Shown here: positions 62,197 to 64,000 of the stretch, piece by piece
Layout of the letters: every line of letters starts with the position of its first letter
How positions within the stretch are numbered: the stretch's first letter is position 1
Assembly: GCF_037076465.1 (NCBI RefSeq)
Contig: NZ_AP028908.1
Coordinates: 2,976,001 to 3,040,000, forward strand
Reading direction: 5' to 3'
Length of the DNA: 64,000 nt
From: Pectobacterium araliae
GTDB lineage: Bacteria; Pseudomonadota; Gammaproteobacteria; Enterobacterales; Enterobacteriaceae
Notes under the pieces: model-generated
What the model saw: the letters and a program-made list of their open reading frames with translations, nothing else
Databases searched by the model: none
Told to the model about the DNA's origin: nothing
Translations under genes and position numbers: made by a program

Positions 62197-63411
62197 ATGC
62201 CACTCACCGATGTAAAAGTCAGAAGTGCCAAACCAGAAGACAAGGCTTATAAACTTACCGATGGTGAAGGGATGTATCTGATGGTCCATCCTAATGGCTC
62301 AAAATACTGGCGTCTGCAATACCGCTTCGACGGCAAACAGAAAACACTGGCGCTTGGGGTATATCCTGAAATTACCCTGTCTGAAGCACGGCAACGCCGT
62401 GATGAAGCCAAACGCCAGATTGCTACCGGGACTGACCCCAGCGAACAGAAGAAGGTGGACAAACAACTGCGCCAAACGCTCGTTGATAACACCTTCAAAG
62501 CTATCGCACTGGAATGGCATGAATATAAGCGCCCTAACTGGTCGAAGGGCTACGCTGAAGACCTGATGGAAGCGTTTGAGAACGATATCTTCCCTGATAT
62601 CGGCAAACGCCCTGTTGCTGAGATCAAGCCGTTGGAAATGCTAACCACGCTGCGCAAACTGGAAAAACGCGGCGTACTCGACAAGTTGCGTAAAATTCGC
62701 CAAGCCTGTAATCAGGTATTCCGTTACGCGATCGTCACTGGCCGGGCTGAAAACAACCCAGCGTCAGAACTGGCAAGCGCCCTTCCGCCCCCCAAAGCCA
62801 CGCACTACCCTCACCTTCTGCCAGATGAACTGCCGGATTTTCTACGCGCGTTATCAACTTACTCAGGTAGTAAGGTCACGCAACTGGCAACTCGTATCCT
62901 GATGCTTACCGGCGTTCGCACTATCGAATTACGACAAGCCGAATGGAAGGAGTTTGATTTCGAAAAAAGGCTCTGGGAAGTGCCGAAAGAACGCATGAAA
63001 ATGCGCCGCCCTCACCTCGTTCCTCTCTCCGATCAAGTGATCGATGCTCTACAACAGCTCCAGGCAGTTACCGGGCGATACAATCTGGTTTTCCCTGGAC
63101 GTAACGACATCACCAAACCGATGAGTGAAGCCAGTATTAATCAGGTACTGAAACGGATTGGTTATCACGGCAAAGCGACAGGCCACGGCTTTCGCCACAC
63201 CATGAGCACCATATTGCACGAACAAGGCTATAACACCGCTTGGATCGAATTGCAGCTTGCTCATGTGGATAAAAACACTATTCGTGGGACGTATAACCAT
63301 GCGCAGTATCTGGAACAACGAAGGGGAATGTTGCAGTGGTATGGGGATTTTATTGATGGGCTGGAGCATGAGGATGCGAGGAAGGTTGTGGTGATGGTGA
63401 AACGAAAGTAG
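62197..63411 (+). CDS. P4-type tyrosine integrase, intact
   Basis: 404 aa. DUF4102 start (MPLTDVKVRSAKPEDKAY ... LALGVYPEITLSEARQRRDE), core-binding domain, and the catalytic set: Arg in LTGVRTIELR, Lys, HGFRHTMS (His, Arg), the His in LAHVDKNTIRG and the Tyr in TYNHAQYLEQR. It stands 211 bases behind tRNA-Arg(TCT), in the same direction, as in islands that insert at the tRNA 3' end. The island itself would run rightwards out of the window. Confidence 0.94.
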   Translation: MPLTDVKVRSAKPEDKAYKLTDGEGMYLMVHPNGSKYWRLQYRFDGKQKTLALGVYPEITLSEARQRRDEAKRQIATGTDPSEQKKVDKQLRQTLVDNTFKAIALEWHEYKRPNWSKGYAEDLMEAFENDIFPDIGKRPVAEIKPLEMLTTLRKLEKRGVLDKLRKIRQACNQVFRYAIVTGRAENNPASELASALPPPKATHYPHLLPDELPDFLRALSTYSGSKVTQLATRILMLTGVRTIELRQAEWKEFDFEKRLWEVPKERMKMRRPHLVPLSDQVIDALQQLQAVTGRYNLVFPGRNDITKPMSEASINQVLKRIGYHGKATGHGFRHTMSTILHEQGYNTAWIELQLAHVDKNTIRGTYNHAQYLEQRRGMLQWYGDFIDGLEHEDARKVVVMVKRK

Positions 63412-63425
63412 GCAAAAAATTATTG

Positions 63426-63447
63426 GCCGGAATTATTCCGGCTTTAG
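63426..63447 (+). terminator. Hairpin after the integrase
   Basis: GCCGGAA / TTCCGGC, a 7-pair stem with loop TTA, then only TTTA; weak terminator 15 bases past the integrase stop. Confidence 0.5.
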
Positions 63448-63499
63448 TGCAGCGTGCATGTAGTTCACTGGTTTCCCCCAGTGTCAGGATAGATGTCAC

Positions 63500-63603
63500 T
63501 GGGGGCGGTCGTCATACTGGTAATGCCACTGGTGGCCGCTGCCGTCGGTAAAGGTGCTGACCAGTCCGGTATCACCCAGATAGGCAAATTCCACCACCCA
63601 ACC
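63500..63603 (-). pseudogene. Rhs-repeat fragment
   Basis: On the minus strand the frame reads WVVEFAYLGDTGLVSTFTDG and SGHQWHYQYDD, an RHS YD-repeat from the core of an Rhs protein. About 33 codons, then a stop; the remainder is missing. An 8-9 base inverted repeat (CCCCCAGTG/CACTGGGGG, 63475-63505) partly overlaps it. Confidence 0.75.
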
Positions 63604-63608
63604 CGCCG

Positions 63609-63725
63609 TCAGCGATTAACCTCAAAGGCCGCTGGCTGGAAGAGTCGGGTTTTATGACCGGGATGCCGATAACAGTGACGGTTGAGCGGGGAAGGATAGT
63701 GATTGAGACGGAGATTAATCTGTGA
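63609..63725 (+). pseudogene. SymE-type toxin C-terminal fragment
   Basis: SAINLKGRWLEESGFMTGMP and ITVTVERGRIVIETEINL end at a stop at 63725, matching the C-terminal domain of SymE-like endonuclease toxins (KGxWLEEAGF-TG ... V-V-x-GCIVL). No start codon or N-terminal part, so a relic. It abuts the Rhs fragment head to head. Confidence 0.75.
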
Positions 63726-63751
63726 GCATTGAACTAAACAGCAGGTAAAAT

Positions 63752-63790
63752 AAAGCCGGAAGGATCGTGAGGATCATTCCGGCTTTATTT
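63752..63790. terminator. Terminator between symE remnant and the edge gene
   Basis: AAAGCCGGAA (63752-63761) and TTCCGGCTTT (63777-63786) form a 10-pair stem, followed by ATTTT on the plus strand and preceded by TAAAATAAA for the minus strand. Confidence 0.7.
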
Positions 63791-63791
63791 T

Positions 63792-64000
63792 CTAATATTT
63801 CTCAAAAATGATATTATCAGGAGGAAAGTTATTAGGTAACGAGTCTGGTTTTATTTTCATTAATAAAATACCAGATAATAAAGACGTTATATTTTCATCA
63901 AAATATTCTATATCAGGGGATCTAGATGCAACTATTGCAGTTCCCCATGCATCACTGTTTTTTAGATCGGAAACAACCCAAAAAATATAATCACCATTAT
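63792..64000 (-). CDS. Unknown protein, C-terminal part (partial, runs past the window end)
   Basis: On the minus strand a frame open from the window edge encodes ~68 codons ending at the TAG at 63794-63792: NGDYIFWVVSDLKNSDAWGT, VASRSPDIEYFDENITSLLS, LLMKIKPDSLPNNFPPDN, IIFEKY. Codon use and composition look like a real soluble protein, more so than the plus-strand ORF that overlaps it. It lies behind Rhs and SymE scraps, so it may be an immunity protein for a polymorphic toxin; I recognise no family. Confidence 0.6.
   Translation of the reverse strand, partial: NGDYIFWVVSDLKNSDAWGTAIVASRSPDIEYFDENITSLLSGILLMKIKPDSLPNNFPPDNIIFEKY

Noticed and set aside
63808..63990. 60-codon plus-strand frame at the right edge
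   Set aside because: The opposite strand offers a longer, more protein-like frame (63792-64000) with a proper stop next to a terminator.

Overview
The window looks like the chromosome of a soft-rot plant pathogen, most probably a Pectobacterium. It carries a complete out (type II secretion) cluster joined to an exo-polygalacturonase gene. The rest is an enterobacterial backbone in the order fadJ-fadI ... yfcZ/fadL ... mlaA-argW, a tRNA-Asn beside a nac-like gene, cycA, yecF-uvrY-uvrC-pgsA-glyW-cysT-leuZ, dbpA and alaC. All calls come from reading the sequence and from remembered family features; no database search was run.

Layout. 1-2885: 3' end of a Csu-type fimbrial locus (usher, then a tip-like spore-coat-U protein). 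2878-6368: fadJ and fadI on the minus strand, with a FadR box upstream. 6579-10462: an M20 amidohydrolase and a MetQIN-type ABC importer. 10728-12708: yfcZ and, divergently, fadL with its own FadR box. 12863-14446: mqo. 14755-16675: a group II intron sitting directly behind the terminator of mlaA (16727-17488). 18105-21407: a decayed zone between tRNA-Arg(CCT) and tRNA-Asn, with two broken integrases, a frameshifted unknown gene and an internally deleted IS630-type element. 21787-26000: a truncated Nac-like regulator, an IraP-like anti-adaptor, cycA, tRNA-Lys(CTT), a small unknown gene and yecF. 26415-29938: uvrY, uvrC, pgsA and three tRNAs. 29950-35315: an accessory stretch behind leuZ with an integrase scrap, a three-gene operon of secreted proteins (two ending in LprI-like domains) and three further orphan genes. 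35420-39605: a small hydrolase, dbpA, a ruined FecE-type ABC transporter and a luciferase-like oxidoreductase. 40134-55345: outO to outC, pehX, a KdgR box, outB and outS. 55454-61510: alaC, a dipeptide epimerase and D-amino-acid transaminase pair, and a large MscS-type channel. 61909-64000: tRNA-Arg(TCT), an intact P4-type integrase, and remnants of symE and Rhs genes at the edge of what is probably an integrated island continuing beyond the window.

How parts work together. FadL imports long-chain fatty acids and FadI/FadJ degrade them; both carry recognisable FadR operators. PehX is a pectin-degrading enzyme upstream of the Out machinery that exports pectinases, and a near-consensus KdgR operator lies between pehX and outB. 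UvrY (GacA/ExpA) and the IraP-like protein are global regulators. Four tRNA genes (Arg-CCT, Asn, Leu-TAA, Arg-TCT) are each followed by a P4-family integrase at a different stage of decay, so this part of the chromosome has been a repeated landing zone for mobile DNA.

The least explained parts are the secreted-protein operon at 30427-32673, the orphan genes at 33099-35315, the 51-codon ORF occupying the outN position, and the unknown genes at 19507-19972 and 63792-64000.
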